Positions 17,913 to 25,580 of a stretch of 64,000 nucleotides of DNA are shown in pieces. The notes under the pieces are model-generated. The model ran no database searches. It was not told the DNA's origin and worked only from the letters and a program-made list of their open reading frames with translations. A program made the translations under genes and the position numbers. Position 1 is the stretch's first letter. Each line of letters begins with the position of its first letter. The stretch spans positions 1-64,000 of the forward strand of contig JAIYCV010000008.1 in assembly GCA_027487845.1 (NCBI GenBank). Reading direction: 5' to 3'. The DNA is from Flammeovirgaceae bacterium. Lineage in GTDB: Bacteria > Bacteroidota > Bacteroidia > Cytophagales > Cyclobacteriaceae.

Positions 17913-18488
17913 ATGAATAAAACAGATAATAAATATCCCACAGCTTATGCATCCATAAAAGAAGCTACTACAATGGCGGGTTTTACAATGGCTTCTGATG
18001 TTTTAACATGCTCACTACTTAGAACGCTCGCAGCCTCTAAACCAGGCGGGAAATTCCTTGAGCTAGGAACAGGTACGGGTTTATCTACTTCGTGGATTTT
18101 AGATGGGATGGATTCTTCGTCAACACTTATTTCGGTTGATAACGATCCTATTTTTTTGGCGATTGCCCAAGCTAATCTAGCTGAAGATGATCGCCTTGAC
18201 TTAGTTTGTGTTGACGGTGGCGAATGGATAGAAGAGAACAAAGCTAAAAAGTACGATTACGTTTTTGCCGACACCTGGCATGGTAAATATTTAATGCTCG
18301 ATGAAACACTTGCTATGTTAAACAAAGGAGCATTATATATCATTGACGATATGCTCCCACAAGCTAACTGGCCAGATGGGCACGCAGAGAAAGCTTCTCA
18401 ATTAATTGCAGAACTCGAGCGAAGACAGGATTTAACAATTACAAAACAAGATTGGGCGACTGGGATAATTATAGCAACAAAACAATAG
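17913..18488 (+). CDS. Class I SAM-dependent O-methyltransferase-like protein
   Basis: A 191-residue Rossmann methyltransferase. Motif I is F-L-E-L-G-T-G-T-G-L-S-T-S-W-I (about 47-61), followed by the acidic S-V-D-N-D-P (about 75-80) that binds the ribose of SAM, and D-Y-V-F-A-D-T-W-H-G-K-Y with an aspartate where catechol-type O-methyltransferases bind metal. The overall pattern resembles the CmoM/O-methyltransferase group. The substrate is unknown. It sits between ilvN and ilvC, 23 bases after ilvN, and would be co-transcribed, though nothing in BCAA synthesis needs a methyltransferase. The 80-base spacer to ilvC is AT-rich. Confidence 0.78.
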   Translation: MNKTDNKYPTAYASIKEATTMAGFTMASDVLTCSLLRTLAASKPGGKFLELGTGTGLSTSWILDGMDSSSTLISVDNDPIFLAIAQANLAEDDRLDLVCVDGGEWIEENKAKKYDYVFADTWHGKYLMLDETLAMLNKGALYIIDDMLPQANWPDGHAEKASQLIAELERRQDLTITKQDWATGIIIATKQ

Positions 18489-18569
18489 TCAATCAAACCA
18501 GAAACTTTTTTAACAACCAACAAATAAAAACGACTTACTAAACAATTAACTTTTAACTTAAACTAAACT

Positions 18570-19640
18570 ATGGCACAGATTAATTTCGGGGGAACGATAG
18601 AGGAGGTGGTAACAAGGGAAGAATTCCCAATGAGCAAAGCACTTGAATTTTTAAAGAAAGAGGTGATCGCAATCATTGGATACGGAGTTCAGGGCCCTGC
18701 CCAAAGTTTGAACCTTCGTGATAACGGATTCAATGTTATTGTAGGTCAACGCAAAGGGTCAAAAACATGGAATAAGGCAGTTGAGCATGGATGGATTCCT
18801 GGCGAAACTTTATTTGACATTGAAGAAGCAGTGAAGCGTGGAACGATCATTCAATTCTTGTTGTCGGATGCCGGCCAAATCGAGTTATGGCCAACCATCA
18901 AACCTTATCTGACAAAGGAAAAGACACTTTATTTCTCCCATGGTTTTGGTATCACATTTAAAGAACAAACGGGTATTGTTCCCCCCGCAGATATTGATGT
19001 AATCTTGGCAGCGCCAAAAGGTTCTGGAACATCCGTGCGCAGATTATTCTTGCAAGGAAAAGGTATCAACGCAAGTTATGCTGTATTTCAAGATGCAACC
19101 GGAAAAGCAAAAGACAAGGCAATTGCTCTCGGTATTGGAGTAGGAGCTGGTTATTTGTTTGAGACTGATTTTAAGAAGGAAGTATACTCTGATTTAACTG
19201 GTGAGCGAGGCACGTTAATGGGCGCTATCGCAGGGATCTTTGAGGCTCAATATGAGGTGTTGCGTTCTAAAGGACATTCGCCTTCCGAAGCATTTAATGA
19301 AACAGTAGAAGAACTAACCCAAAGCTTAATGCCGTTGGTTGCAGAAAATGGAATGGATTGGATGTATGCCAACTGTTCTACTACAGCCCAACGCGGAGCC
19401 TTAGATTGGAAGAAAAAGTTTAAGGCAGCAACGTTGCCTGTTTTCAACGAATTATATGAAAGTGTTGCATCTGGTGCTGAAGCGAAAAGGACAATCGATA
19501 CATGTAGCAAGCCTGACTACCGCGAGAAGTTGGCGGAGGAATTGAAAGAGGTTCGCGAAAGTGAATTATGGCAAGCAGGCGCAGCAGTTCGTTCGCTTAG
19601 ACCCGAAAAGAACGCAGTTGAAAAGAGCATGATAAATTAA
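18570..19640 (+). CDS. ilvC: Ketol-acid reductoisomerase
   Basis: A 356-residue NADPH-dependent enzyme that isomerises and reduces acetolactate and acetohydroxybutyrate. The Rossmann motif is G-Y-G-V-Q-G-P-A-Q (about 38-46); V-G-Q-R-K-G-S-K-T-W holds the basic and serine residues for the NADPH phosphate. A-P-K-G-S-G-T-S-V-R-R carries the catalytic lysine region, and S-D-L-T-G-E-R-G-T-L-M-G provides the Asp/Glu metal ligands. Its length fits the short class I enzyme rather than the 490-residue E. coli type, with a slightly longer C-terminal tail. An AT-rich leader precedes the ATG. Confidence 0.95.
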   Translation: MAQINFGGTIEEVVTREEFPMSKALEFLKKEVIAIIGYGVQGPAQSLNLRDNGFNVIVGQRKGSKTWNKAVEHGWIPGETLFDIEEAVKRGTIIQFLLSDAGQIELWPTIKPYLTKEKTLYFSHGFGITFKEQTGIVPPADIDVILAAPKGSGTSVRRLFLQGKGINASYAVFQDATGKAKDKAIALGIGVGAGYLFETDFKKEVYSDLTGERGTLMGAIAGIFEAQYEVLRSKGHSPSEAFNETVEELTQSLMPLVAENGMDWMYANCSTTAQRGALDWKKKFKAATLPVFNELYESVASGAEAKRTIDTCSKPDYREKLAEELKEVRESELWQAGAAVRSLRPEKNAVEKSMIN

Positions 19641-19647
19641 TTTTTAC

Positions 19648-20850
19648 GTGACGTTAAGCAGGCAAGGCGATTGGACAAATCACAAATTCTTTAAGACCGA
19701 CAAATTCATTCTTGCAATTTGGATCGCCTTGCCTGTGCTTAACTGGATTATCAATTTTCCGCACGATCGCCATAATAACTATAAAATATTTCGTGCCATG
19801 TTTTGGCACTTGGTTGAACAAAAAAATCTTTATGCTGCATATCCGCAAGAGCATGGGGATTTTTTTCATTACGGGCCGGCTTTTAGTTTAGTAATCGCCC
19901 CCTTCGCCATTTTTCCTGATGTAGTGGGAGGTTTGCTTTGGGGTTTATTCAACGTTCTTATCCTATTTTATGCGCTCAACAAACTTAAGCTAAAACAACA
20001 ACTCAACGTTTTATTAATGTTGCTAGCCACCATTGAGCTTGCCAATTCGGTTTGGGCTAATCAGTACAATCCCTGTATTTCAGCAATGATTATTTTGAGC
20101 TTTGCAATGGTTGAGGAAGAAAAAGATTTTTATGCTCCGTTTTGGATTTTACTGGGGGCTTTCACAAAAGTGTATGGAGTTGTTGGTTTGATATTCTTTT
20201 TGTTTTCAAAGAATAAGGTAAATTTTATTTTGGGATGTGTCGTTTGGGCGATCGCATTTTTTGTTCTTCCAATGGTATTGTCATCACCCAGCTACATTGT
20301 GCAAACATATCTCGATTGGTATTATGATCTGATTTCAAAGAACTCCCAACTCATTGTTTCGATTTCTTCGGATCTCACAATTATGGGGCTTGTACGAAAG
20401 CTCAGTGGCCATCTAGAACTATCCAATTTTTGGTTTTTTGCTTTTGGCCTACCATTGTTATTGTTACCGTTGATACGCGTAAAGCAATTTGGATCTAAGC
20501 AATTTAGATTACTGATATTAGCCTCGTTGCTTATGTTTATTGTTTTGTTTAGCACTGCGTCCGAACATCCAACTTATGTCATCTGCATTATCGGTTGTTT
20601 TCTTTGGTTGGTGCTTCAAGAAAAAATTTTTACAATGCGAAATATCATTCTCATTTTCTTTGTCTTATTCCTAACTGGGCTTGCGCCAACCTATGTCTTT
20701 TCGAAAGAAGTAGCGGTTTTTATTTTGTACTATGCCCTCAAGGCGTTGCCTTGTGTTGTTATTTGGTTTCTGTTGCTTTGGGATTTATACAAAAAGAATT
20801 TTCTTTCGATCCCCGATACAAATTATTTTATAATTAATTCAAGAAATTGA
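19648..20850 (+). CDS. Multi-pass membrane protein, GT87/DUF2029-like glycosyltransferase
   Basis: A 400-residue integral membrane protein with about ten hydrophobic segments. The N-terminal part H-D-R-H-N-N-Y-K-I-F-R, then L-Y-A-A-Y-P-Q-E-H-G-D-F-F-H-Y-G-P-A-F (about 60-78), matches the first-loop signature of DUF2029/GT87 polyprenyl-phosphate-mannose-dependent transferases, where an acidic residue is catalytic. Translation begins at GTG 19648, 7 bases after the ilvC stop; the reading is consistent from there. Substrate and acceptor are unknown. It is embedded in the ilv operon between ilvC and ilvA without obvious metabolic link. Confidence 0.72.
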   Translation: MTLSRQGDWTNHKFFKTDKFILAIWIALPVLNWIINFPHDRHNNYKIFRAMFWHLVEQKNLYAAYPQEHGDFFHYGPAFSLVIAPFAIFPDVVGGLLWGLFNVLILFYALNKLKLKQQLNVLLMLLATIELANSVWANQYNPCISAMIILSFAMVEEEKDFYAPFWILLGAFTKVYGVVGLIFFLFSKNKVNFILGCVVWAIAFFVLPMVLSSPSYIVQTYLDWYYDLISKNSQLIVSISSDLTIMGLVRKLSGHLELSNFWFFAFGLPLLLLPLIRVKQFGSKQFRLLILASLLMFIVLFSTASEHPTYVICIIGCFLWLVLQEKIFTMRNIILIFFVLFLTGLAPTYVFSKEVAVFILYYALKALPCVVIWFLLLWDLYKKNFLSIPDTNYFIINSRN

Positions 20851-20870
20851 TTTTCAAATCCTAATTCAAG

Positions 20871-22118
20871 ATGACACAAACTGTTCTCTACACAATCAAT
20901 ATTGATCAGGCATACGAGGTACTTAAAAAAGTTGTTTTAAAAACTCCTCTGCAATTTCATCGAAAACTATCGGAGAAATTTGGTGCCGATGTTTACCTGA
21001 AACGGGAAGACCTGCAAGTTGTGCGTTCTTATAAAATACGTGGAGCTTATAATCTTATTCAAAGCCTTACTGAGGATCAACGTAAGCAGGGTATTGTATG
21101 TGCAAGTGCTGGTAATCACGCGCAAGGTGTTGCATTTTCATGCAAGCTACTTACTATTCAAGGGGTAATTTACATGCCAGCCATTACACCTAAGCAAAAG
21201 ATTAACCAGGTGAAAATGTTTGGTGGAACTAACGTAGAGATTGTATTGATTGGCGATACGTTCGATGATTGTCAGGCACATGCGCTTGAATTTACCGCAG
21301 CAAATAATCGTGTTTTTGTTCCGCCTTTCGATCATTTGAAAATCATTGAAGGGCAAGGTACAGTAGGGAAGGAGATTTTTGAGGAGTTGGAAGGCGTTGA
21401 TTATTTATTTGTTCCGGTAGGAGGGGGGGGGTTGATTGCTGGGATGAGTCAATACTATAGAACGTATTCTCCAAGTACAAAGATTATTGGTGTAGAACCA
21501 ACTGGTGCGCCTTCTATGAAAGAAGCAATTAAAGCGGGGAAACCTGTAGTGCTTGATAAGATACAACGTTTTGTTGATGGTGCCTCGGTAAAGAAAGTAG
21601 GCGAACTTACGTTTGATCTTAGCAAAGACATGGCCGACATGCTTTTAGTGCCAGAAGGAAAAGTAAGTTCAGCAATTCTTCAATTGTATAATGAAGATGC
21701 TATTGTAGCCGAACCGGCAGGTGTTCTTTCGATAGCTGCACTGGATCAATATGCCGATCAGATTAAAGGTAAAAAAGTAGTGTGCATTGTAAGCGGAGGC
21801 AATAATGATATCGATAGAATGCAAGAGATTAAAGAACGATCTTTACTGTATGAGGGCCTCAAACATTACTTCATTGTTCGTTTTGCCCAACGCCCTGGAG
21901 CGTTAAAGGAATTTGTGAATCATATACTTGGTCCAACGGATGACATTGTGCGCTTTGAATTCATTCAAAAAAATAACAAAGAGACGGGGCCAGCCCTCAT
22001 CGGGATCGAATTGAAAGCAAAAGACGATTTTAATTCGTTGATCGAAAGAATGGATGCATACAAGCTTAATTACACGGTCGTTAATCAGAATGAAAATTTG
22101 TTTGAGTACTTAGTATGA
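20871..22118 (+). CDS. ilvA: Threonine dehydratase (biosynthetic)
   Basis: A 415-residue fold-type II PLP enzyme that deaminates threonine to 2-oxobutanoate, the entry to isoleucine. Lys55 in R-S-Y-K-I-R-G-A-Y-N is the Schiff-base residue; S-A-G-N-H-A-Q-G-V-A (about 84-93) binds the substrate, and V-G-G-G-G-L-I-A-G (about 185) the PLP phosphate. A C-terminal ACT-like regulatory domain begins near residue 335 (F-A-Q-R-P-G-A-L-K-E-F), so isoleucine feedback is likely; it is a single ACT-like unit rather than the double unit of the E. coli enzyme. The end overlaps the next gene by 4 bases (ATGA). Confidence 0.94.
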   Translation: MTQTVLYTINIDQAYEVLKKVVLKTPLQFHRKLSEKFGADVYLKREDLQVVRSYKIRGAYNLIQSLTEDQRKQGIVCASAGNHAQGVAFSCKLLTIQGVIYMPAITPKQKINQVKMFGGTNVEIVLIGDTFDDCQAHALEFTAANNRVFVPPFDHLKIIEGQGTVGKEIFEELEGVDYLFVPVGGGGLIAGMSQYYRTYSPSTKIIGVEPTGAPSMKEAIKAGKPVVLDKIQRFVDGASVKKVGELTFDLSKDMADMLLVPEGKVSSAILQLYNEDAIVAEPAGVLSIAALDQYADQIKGKKVVCIVSGGNNDIDRMQEIKERSLLYEGLKHYFIVRFAQRPGALKEFVNHILGPTDDIVRFEFIQKNNKETGPALIGIELKAKDDFNSLIERMDAYKLNYTVVNQNENLFEYLV

Positions 22119-22489
22119 TCAATCGATACGCTGGGGAGATTCACATTAATCCTATTTCTCAATTACGAAATGGTGATTTTAACAACGATGGACGTATTCA
22201 AAATGTAGACGCTACCTTAAAGGAAGCTATAGAACTCAATCAAAAAATTGGGTTTAATTTGCAACAGCTAACAGCTTGGCTCGATACTAACAAATCAGGA
22301 TTGCTGCAACTTCACTTTGCAGATGGGGGATATATAAGCCTAAGTGGTTTAACGGATTCACAACTTAAAGAATTGGAATCAAAAGGGCTTATTCAATTGC
22401 ATGATTTCGCTACTGATAAAAATTGGGTTAAGAAATTTGGTCATCATTTTGGGCTGATTTGGGAAGATGGTCAGGCTGTAGAAATTTAA
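22115..22489 (+). CDS. Hypothetical protein coupled to ilvA
   Basis: A 124-residue soluble protein that I do not recognise. It begins M-I-N-R-Y-A-G-E-I-H-I-N and has N-G-D-F-N-N-D-G-R-I, a Ca-loop-like or merely turn-rich stretch, at residues 20-29. The C-terminal half contains L-Q-L-H-F-A-D-G-G-Y-I-S-L-S-G-L-T and ends K-K-F-G-H-H-F-G-L-I-W-E-D-G-Q-A-V-E-I. There is no signal peptide or membrane segment. The ATGA overlap with ilvA and 2-base gap to the next gene place it firmly in the operon. Confidence 0.65.
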   Translation: MINRYAGEIHINPISQLRNGDFNNDGRIQNVDATLKEAIELNQKIGFNLQQLTAWLDTNKSGLLQLHFADGGYISLSGLTDSQLKELESKGLIQLHDFATDKNWVKKFGHHFGLIWEDGQAVEI

Positions 22490-22491
22490 CC

Positions 22492-23412
22492 ATGATAAAA
22501 TATTTTCCCTTCTCTTCTACGTTCGATTTGAAAATGGGAACGTCACTAATGAAAGAGGAATACGCCATTGTGGAGGTAGATCAACACTACTATTCTGAGA
22601 TAAAACTCAAACGATCTTTACTAGCAGACGATTATTCTTACTATTTCAACTCATTGCCTGAAACGAATTTGGCACAGTGGGAAGTAGTTGAAAAAGTAGC
22701 GAACGATTTAGTGAAGTTGGATTCAACTAGTTTCTCATTGACAAAAAATGGATTGAACTTTGAGTTTAGAAACGCTCTCCTAAAGGAAGAACTTACTTGT
22801 ACGTTAGGCGATGAACGCTCCATTCCCCTTGCACCGATGGATTGGATCGGGCGTCAGATTCAAGAGGATCTTGTGCTTCTGAACCCATTGGGTGAAGTAG
22901 TGGCAGGACAGTTGTGTTTCCCCAGTGGATGGGCGCTCAGTGAAAAATTGGGTAAACAATTCATTGACGTTCACGCTCCGCTCCCTTCACTTACCAGTCC
23001 AATGATTCTTGCTGCCAATAAGTTAATCGAGCGTTTGCCACTTGGAAAGCCGGTAGCTCGCAATAATTGGGGTTTTCGTTTAGATGATCAACTTGATTTA
23101 TCGTCTAAACACTCGGTAGCTTATCGCGAAAAGCTTTTGACTGTAATTCCTACACTGTCGTTGGAAGAGTTCGGCAAAAGAATATTTCTTCGGGTTGAAC
23201 ATCAAACGCTAACCAGGTTACCACAATCAGGTTTTGTGCTATTTACCATCCACACTTATAATAGTTCATTGGCCGAAGAATGTAAGAGTGTTGAACGAAC
23301 CCAAGCTATGTTTTCGTTTTTAAATTCTGTACCTCGTGAGATGATCGAGTATAAAGTGATGGACGGAATTTATGAAACTATTATTTGTTATTTGAGTTTC
23401 AGGAACAGTTAA
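22492..23412 (+). CDS. HDOD/DUF3445 family protein (haem-dependent oxidative N-demethylase-like)
   Basis: A 306-residue protein of the DUF3445 family, members of which are described as haem-dependent oxidative N-demethylases. I recognise M-G-T-x-x-M near the N-terminus, I-Q-E-D-L-V-L-L and L-C-F-P-S-G-W-A (about 128-156), L-P-L-G-K-P-V-A-R-N-N-W-G-F (about 182-195), and L-R-V-E-H-Q-T-L-T-R-L-P-Q-S-G-F-V-L-F-T-I (about 240-260). The family name is from memory. The ATG at 22492 is two bases past the upstream stop; the frame open from 22459 overlaps that gene and is not needed. Last gene of the ilv operon. Confidence 0.75.
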   Translation: MIKYFPFSSTFDLKMGTSLMKEEYAIVEVDQHYYSEIKLKRSLLADDYSYYFNSLPETNLAQWEVVEKVANDLVKLDSTSFSLTKNGLNFEFRNALLKEELTCTLGDERSIPLAPMDWIGRQIQEDLVLLNPLGEVVAGQLCFPSGWALSEKLGKQFIDVHAPLPSLTSPMILAANKLIERLPLGKPVARNNWGFRLDDQLDLSSKHSVAYREKLLTVIPTLSLEEFGKRIFLRVEHQTLTRLPQSGFVLFTIHTYNSSLAEECKSVERTQAMFSFLNSVPREMIEYKVMDGIYETIICYLSFRNS

Positions 23413-23504
23413 TCTAGCTGAGGATTAGGTTAACTAATTCAAATAGTCGCTGTTGCAAGTGCCAGTTGCAATCGATAAAAATTCCGAGTAAGAAATAGAT
23501 TGAC

Positions 23505-24062
23505 TTAATTCTTTTCAGACCGGTTAACTAATTTCCCTTCAATCTTTTTTAGCTTCTCCAATTGAATTGCCTGGCTTTCACGAAGTACTTTTACTTGCTC
23601 TTCTAATATAAAATCTACTTTTTGATTTAACGCTCGAATTCCCAATTCCGCCTTCAGGTTTATTAGATAATCGTTTTCGCTTCTTTTTCTATCTTTCTCG
23701 TCTTTCCTGTTTTGGCTCATCATAATGATGGGTGCTTGAAGCGCGGCTATGCATGACAATACCAGATTCATCAGGATGAACGGATATGGGTCAAAATCGT
23801 CTTTATTGGGGGCGAGTGTATTGAAGAGTATCCAACTAATTAGAATAATGAAGAATGAAGTAATGAAGCCCCAGCTTCCACCGAAACTGGCTACTTTGTC
23901 TGATATTTTTTGAGAAGTTGATAGTGGTTCTTCTGGAGGATGTAGTAAGTTTTCGATAATTAATTTTTCTTCGAGCAGTGCCTTATCGACAATTTCTTTT
24001 AGTTTTCTTGCCTGCTTTTGTTCTGCTTCCAAAAGTCGAGCCCTAGTTGATCGCATCTTCAT
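23505..24062 (-). CDS. DUF1003 membrane protein
   Basis: A 185-residue protein with a charged helical N-terminus (1-55), two hydrophobic helices (about 63-83 and 95-113) and a long charged coiled-coil C-terminus. F-G-G-S-W-G-F-I-T-S-F followed by W-I-L-F-N-T-L and D-P-Y-P-F-I-L-M-N-L-V-L-S-C-I-A-A-L-Q-A-P-I-I-M-M-S-Q-N-R-K are the DUF1003 hallmarks. The function is not established. It converges with the ilv operon and follows the secreted protein gene at 24121. Confidence 0.85.
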   Translation of the reverse strand: MKMRSTRARLLEAEQKQARKLKEIVDKALLEEKLIIENLLHPPEEPLSTSQKISDKVASFGGSWGFITSFFIILISWILFNTLAPNKDDFDPYPFILMNLVLSCIAALQAPIIMMSQNRKDEKDRKRSENDYLINLKAELGIRALNQKVDFILEEQVKVLRESQAIQLEKLKKIEGKLVNRSEKN

Positions 24063-24120
24063 TTTTTTAAATTCCTTCTAAGAAAAAGGAGTAGCTCCTG
24101 AATTTTTTACCCTCTGATTT

Positions 24121-25500
24121 TTACCGTATTCTCCCTCCACCTCCTCGTACCGTTCCAAAACCTGCTCGGTGGCCTCCCCAACTTTGTTGGTGAAATTGTT
24201 GTGCGTGGAAGTTGTTAAAGTGGTCTCGGTTGAACGAGTTACCGTTAGGAATACCCACGTGATTGATATTTTTGATGACATTTTTATTTTGCCGCACATC
24301 GTTTTGTGTCCTATGATTATTCAGCCTATTGCTGTTAAAATTATTTATATGGGTGAAGTGATTGTTAACATGATTGTTAAAACTTCTGTACACTGTCACA
24401 TTTTGAGTAACAAGAGTATTGTGTGCCTTGTAATAATTTCTGCAAAATCCGTAATAGTGTGGGTAGGCATTCAACGAGTTTCTAAAGAACCAACCTGAGT
24501 AATAGCCGGAAGGCATGCCCACGATGACCAATTTTCCCTCAGCCCCAAAGTAGAAACCAGTATGGTAATACCAAGGGCGCGGATACCAAATAGGTTGGGT
24601 ATACCAATAAGGATATCCAAACCAATACGGATAGGGATTGATGTTGTAATAGTCTGGGCTAACATAGTAATTGTTGTTTATAATAGGTTTTGCTTGGTTT
24701 ACCGAAGTCGATGAATTCTGCAGTTGATTTGAACTTTCGTTGGCTTCTGTGTTTGCGGAATAGCTATCCTGAAATTTTTGAGCCGATTTTTTCATTTCCT
24801 CCTGCATCTGTGGGTCGCTCTCCACTTTACTCTTGTAATCAGCCAGATCTTTTTCATTCTGTTCCGTTAACTTCACGCTCAAGTTGTCTAAATCTCTTCT
24901 TACTTCTTCGGGGTTTTCTTTATAGGCTTCTCCCAAACTTACCACATTATCAATTCTATCAGTCAGTAGGTTCAACACATCGGGTTGCGCCAAAACCTTC
25001 TTAAAGGCAAGTTGTGCATCCTCGGGCAGAGATTGGATAACTGCTTGCATAGATTCATCTGACTTTTCAAGAAGCGTATTCATCTTTGTCAGTTCGCTTG
25101 CTTGGGAAGGGTACACTTCACGCACAATCTTTTGAATGCCTTCTGGATAAGAAGCTAAGATTGATTTTAGTTCGTTGCTTGATTTGAGGGATGAACTTCC
25201 CAACTCTTTAATCAAGGCAGGATAGCGGCTCAACTCATACAATTTTTCTTGGTTGGCTTGCGATTTATTCGCGATCATATCTTGAAATGACTGGCTAGAC
25301 CGTGATTGCAGTCGCTCTAGCTTAATCAGCTTTTGAGTGTATTGTGATACAGTCAAGATCGTATTGCGCATATCAGCAGGATAGGCGGCAATGGCCGATA
25401 TGATTTCCTGTTCATCTTGCTTTATGCTGTCTTGCAAATTCTGACTGAAGGCACTTTGGGTTAGTAAAGTTGCCATTAATAGTGTTGCGAACGTTTTCAT
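24121..25500 (-). CDS. Secreted Asn/His/Tyr-rich envelope protein, DUF3300-like
   Basis: A 459-residue protein with a signal peptide (1-19, ending S-A-F-S-Q). Residues 25-240 are helical, acidic and reminiscent of DUF3300 proteins (I-A-A-Y-P-A-D-M-R-N-T-I-L, I-L-A-S-Y-P-E-G-I). Residues 270-345 are rich in Tyr, Trp and Pro (P-Y-W-F-G-Y-P-Y-W-Y-type repeats). The C-terminal 110 residues are Asn/His-rich and end in a Gly/Arg tail (R-G-G-G-G-R-I-R). The role is unknown; DUF3300 resemblance is my reading of the alternating YP motif and the Tyr/Trp patch. Probably transcribed alone. Confidence 0.55.
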   Translation of the reverse strand: MKTFATLLMATLLTQSAFSQNLQDSIKQDEQEIISAIAAYPADMRNTILTVSQYTQKLIKLERLQSRSSQSFQDMIANKSQANQEKLYELSRYPALIKELGSSSLKSSNELKSILASYPEGIQKIVREVYPSQASELTKMNTLLEKSDESMQAVIQSLPEDAQLAFKKVLAQPDVLNLLTDRIDNVVSLGEAYKENPEEVRRDLDNLSVKLTEQNEKDLADYKSKVESDPQMQEEMKKSAQKFQDSYSANTEANESSNQLQNSSTSVNQAKPIINNNYYVSPDYYNINPYPYWFGYPYWYTQPIWYPRPWYYHTGFYFGAEGKLVIVGMPSGYYSGWFFRNSLNAYPHYYGFCRNYYKAHNTLVTQNVTVYRSFNNHVNNHFTHINNFNSNRLNNHRTQNDVRQNKNVIKNINHVGIPNGNSFNRDHFNNFHAQQFHQQSWGGHRAGFGTVRGGGGRIR

Positions 25501-25580
25501 ATTGTGATAATTTATACAGTTAAAAAATTTATTACTTAGACTAAACCACTAGAAAAGAAATAGCACTTGAGCACGTTATT

